Position numbers and translations under genes: made by a program. This document shows positions 6,174 to 7,447 of a DNA stretch of 7,447 bases, piece after piece. The notes under the pieces are model-generated. The model ran no database searches. It had not been told where the DNA came from and saw nothing but the letters and a program-made list of their open reading frames with translations. The stretch spans positions 1-7,447 of the forward strand of contig JAMOSL010000139.1 in assembly GCA_027063105.1 (NCBI GenBank). Reading direction: 5' to 3'. This DNA comes from Campylobacteraceae bacterium. GTDB lineage: Bacteria; Campylobacterota; Campylobacteria; Campylobacterales; Sulfurovaceae. The stretch's first letter is position 1; each line of letters opens with the position of its first letter.

Positions 6174-7077
6174 CTTTAAGCTCCTTTCCTAAAAGATAAG
6201 CTTTAGCATCCATTGGTTTCTTTGATTTTGGTTGGAGAGTTATTATTTTTATTTTACCTTTTTTACAACCTATAATAATACTTTTTTTATTAATTTCTAA
6301 TATTTTACCATTAGTATAGTTTCCATTTCTATCTAAAAGTTCCATATCTATAATTTTTAATCCATTAGATGTATAAATATCAGGCCATCCTTCAAAAGCT
6401 CTATATTTATTATATAACTTCTCAGAATTATCAAATGAAATTTCTCCATCAATCTTTAAAATCTTTTTACAATGAGTAGCCATCGCTTTAATTTGAGGAA
6501 TAGGTTTTATTTTATTAAAATTTCTAATTATATCTATAGTTAAATCACAAGCATCCAAACTAAGTTGGTGCATTAAGCCTTTTACTTTCATATCTTTAGG
6601 TATCTCAAAATATTTATACCCTAAAATATCTCCACTATCTAAACCAAGTTCCATTAACATAGCTGTTACACCACTATATTTATCACCATTTAATAGAGAT
6701 TGTTGAACAGGACTAGCACCTCTATATTCTGGTAAAATTGATGCATGAAGATTTATGCATGGTGCTATATCTAAAATTGATTGAGGTAGTATTTGACCAA
6801 ATGCTGCAACAATAATAAAATCTGGTTTTTCATTTAAAATACTTTCATAAATTCCATTATCTCTTAATTTTTCAGGTTGTAATACTTTAATATTATTTTT
6901 TAGTGCTAACATTTTTACTGACGGAGCTGTTAGGATTCTTTTTCTTCCTACTGCTCTGTCTGGTTGAGTTAAAACTAAAGATACCTCTATATCATCACTA
7001 TCTATTAGCGTTTGGAGTATCATCTCTGCATAATTGGGAGTTCCCATATATACAATTTTTTTTACTCTATGAATCAT
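6154..7077 (-). CDS. fmt: Methionyl-tRNA formyltransferase
   Basis: The 307-residue enzyme transfers a formyl group from 10-formyltetrahydrofolate to methionyl-initiator tRNA for translation initiation. The N-terminal Rossmann domain starts with IVYMGTPNYAE (8-18). LTQPDRAVGRKR (36-47) is the tRNA-contacting loop region. The catalytic triad is present: Asn109 and His111 in INLHASILPEYRGASP, and Asp147 in GLDSGD. The C-terminal OB-fold domain (about 205-307) contains LQPKSKKPMDAKAYLLGKEL, which is characteristic of Fmt rather than of other formyltransferases. The length is close to the 315 of E. coli. The start overlaps the yajQ-like stop as ATGA; only a weak GGA lies upstream, so coupled translation is likely. 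Its 3' end overlaps birA by 20 bases. Confidence 0.97.
   Translation of the reverse strand: MIHRVKKIVYMGTPNYAEMILQTLIDSDDIEVSLVLTQPDRAVGRKRILTAPSVKMLALKNNIKVLQPEKLRDNGIYESILNEKPDFIIVAAFGQILPQSILDIAPCINLHASILPEYRGASPVQQSLLNGDKYSGVTAMLMELGLDSGDILGYKYFEIPKDMKVKGLMHQLSLDACDLTIDIIRNFNKIKPIPQIKAMATHCKKILKIDGEISFDNSEKLYNKYRAFEGWPDIYTSNGLKIIDMELLDRNGNYTNGKILEINKKSIIIGCKKGKIKIITLQPKSKKPMDAKAYLLGKELKVGDLLV
6181..6190 (-). promoter_or_regulatory. Ribosome binding site deciding the birA TTG start
   Basis: The minus strand reads AGGAAAGGAG here, ending seven bases before the TTG at 6173. It lies inside the last codons of fmt. It is one of the strongest Shine-Dalgarno sequences in the window, stronger than those of fmt and parA, and it fixes the otherwise unobvious TTG as the birA start. 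Confidence 0.8.
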
Positions 7078-7447
7078 TTAAAATTTCCAAATACTAAAGG
7101 GGCTTTCAGCTCTAGCATTTTAACTTCTTTCATAACAGACTGTAAATCATCTATTTTTTTTCCACTGACTCTAACCTCATCACCTTGAATGGATGGAGTA
7201 ACTTTTATCTTCATAGCTTTTATTGCCTTTACAATATCCTTAGCTTCATCTTTATCTATTGTATCTACAATTCTATACATAATTTTTACATTTCCCCCGG
7301 ATATACCTTCTGTTTTTAGTTCATCAAGAGATTTTCCAGCTATATTCCTTTTTATTAATTTTGATATTAAAATATCTTTTAGAGCATCAATCTTTGTATC
7401 ACTAGAAGAGCTTAGAGTTAAAGTTTTTGCTTTTTCATTAAGATCTA
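7074..7447 (-). CDS. yajQ: YajQ-family (DUF520) nucleotide-binding protein, C-terminal part
   Basis: This is a small cytoplasmic protein of the YajQ family; family members are reported to bind nucleotides (cyclic di-GMP in some species), and the role here is unknown. The frame is open from the right window edge, giving 123 residues of a family usually near 163, so about 40 N-terminal residues are outside. Diagnostic stretches are SKLIKRNIAGKSL (28-40 of the visible part, like E. coli AKLLKRGIEGSSL), KVTPSIQGDEVRVSGKKIDD (82-101) and LQSVMKEV. An internal ATG at 7280 (MYRIVD) gives a shorter 68-residue frame but is not the real start, because the homology continues upstream without a break. 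The stop overlaps fmt as ATGA. Confidence 0.93.
   Translation of the reverse strand, partial: DLNEKAKTLTLSSSSDTKIDALKDILISKLIKRNIAGKSLDELKTEGISGGNVKIMYRIVDTIDKDEAKDIVKAIKAMKIKVTPSIQGDEVRVSGKKIDDLQSVMKEVKMLELKAPLVFGNFK

Noticed and set aside
7074..7280. A separate 68-residue gene starting at MYRIVD.
   Set aside because: The same frame stays open to the window edge, and the upstream 55 residues also match the YajQ family, so this is only the end of one truncated gene.
1..7447. parS-like palindromes, tRNA or rRNA genes, CRISPR arrays, insertion sequences, intrinsic terminators.
   Set aside because: Reading both strands by eye gave no parS-like GTTTCAC/GTGAAAC palindrome, no clover-leaf pattern, no spaced direct repeats, no transposase and no GC-rich hairpin followed by a U run. 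A weak or diverged site could still be missed.

Overview
The window is a single-strand block in which every recognisable gene reads on the minus strand, so transcription runs from the high coordinates to the low. The gene content and order (fmt, birA, parA, then atpF', atpF, atpH, atpA, atpG, atpD) match the Campylobacterota (Epsilonproteobacteria) arrangement known from Helicobacter and Campylobacter. There the F1 and stator genes lie downstream of fmt-birA-soj-spo0J, and atpB and atpE sit elsewhere. Other features agree with this group: low G+C, two b-type stator subunits, a b subunit with a signal-peptide-like N-terminus, and a short BirA without a DNA-binding domain. I cannot name the genus from this sequence alone.

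Region 1 (7447 to 4753) holds housekeeping genes packed end to end. They are the C-terminal part of a YajQ-family protein (cut by the window edge), methionyl-tRNA formyltransferase, biotin-protein ligase and a ParA/Soj ATPase. Neighbours overlap by 4, 20 and 4 bases, which points to one transcript with translational coupling. This half is visibly more AT-rich than the atp genes.

Region 2 (4752 to 4690) is a 63-base gap, the longest non-coding stretch in the window. In related genomes parB (spo0J) lies here; in this sequence it is absent. The gap contains the atpF' ribosome binding site, a possible -10 element and a weak inverted repeat.

Region 3 (4689 to 1) is the ATP synthase block: b', b, delta, alpha, gamma and the first 240 codons of beta. 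Spacers are 1 to 29 bases and most genes have clear Shine-Dalgarno sequences. Together these genes encode the stator stalk (b, b', delta), the catalytic hexamer (alpha, beta) and the rotor shaft (gamma). Epsilon (atpC) is expected beyond the left edge.

The window is mostly ordinary core genome. The points that deserve a second look are the missing parB next to a ParA with unusual residues in two nucleotide-binding motifs, a BirA whose biotinyl-AMP loop lacks most of the usual arginines, and the non-ATG starts of birA (TTG) and atpA (GTG).
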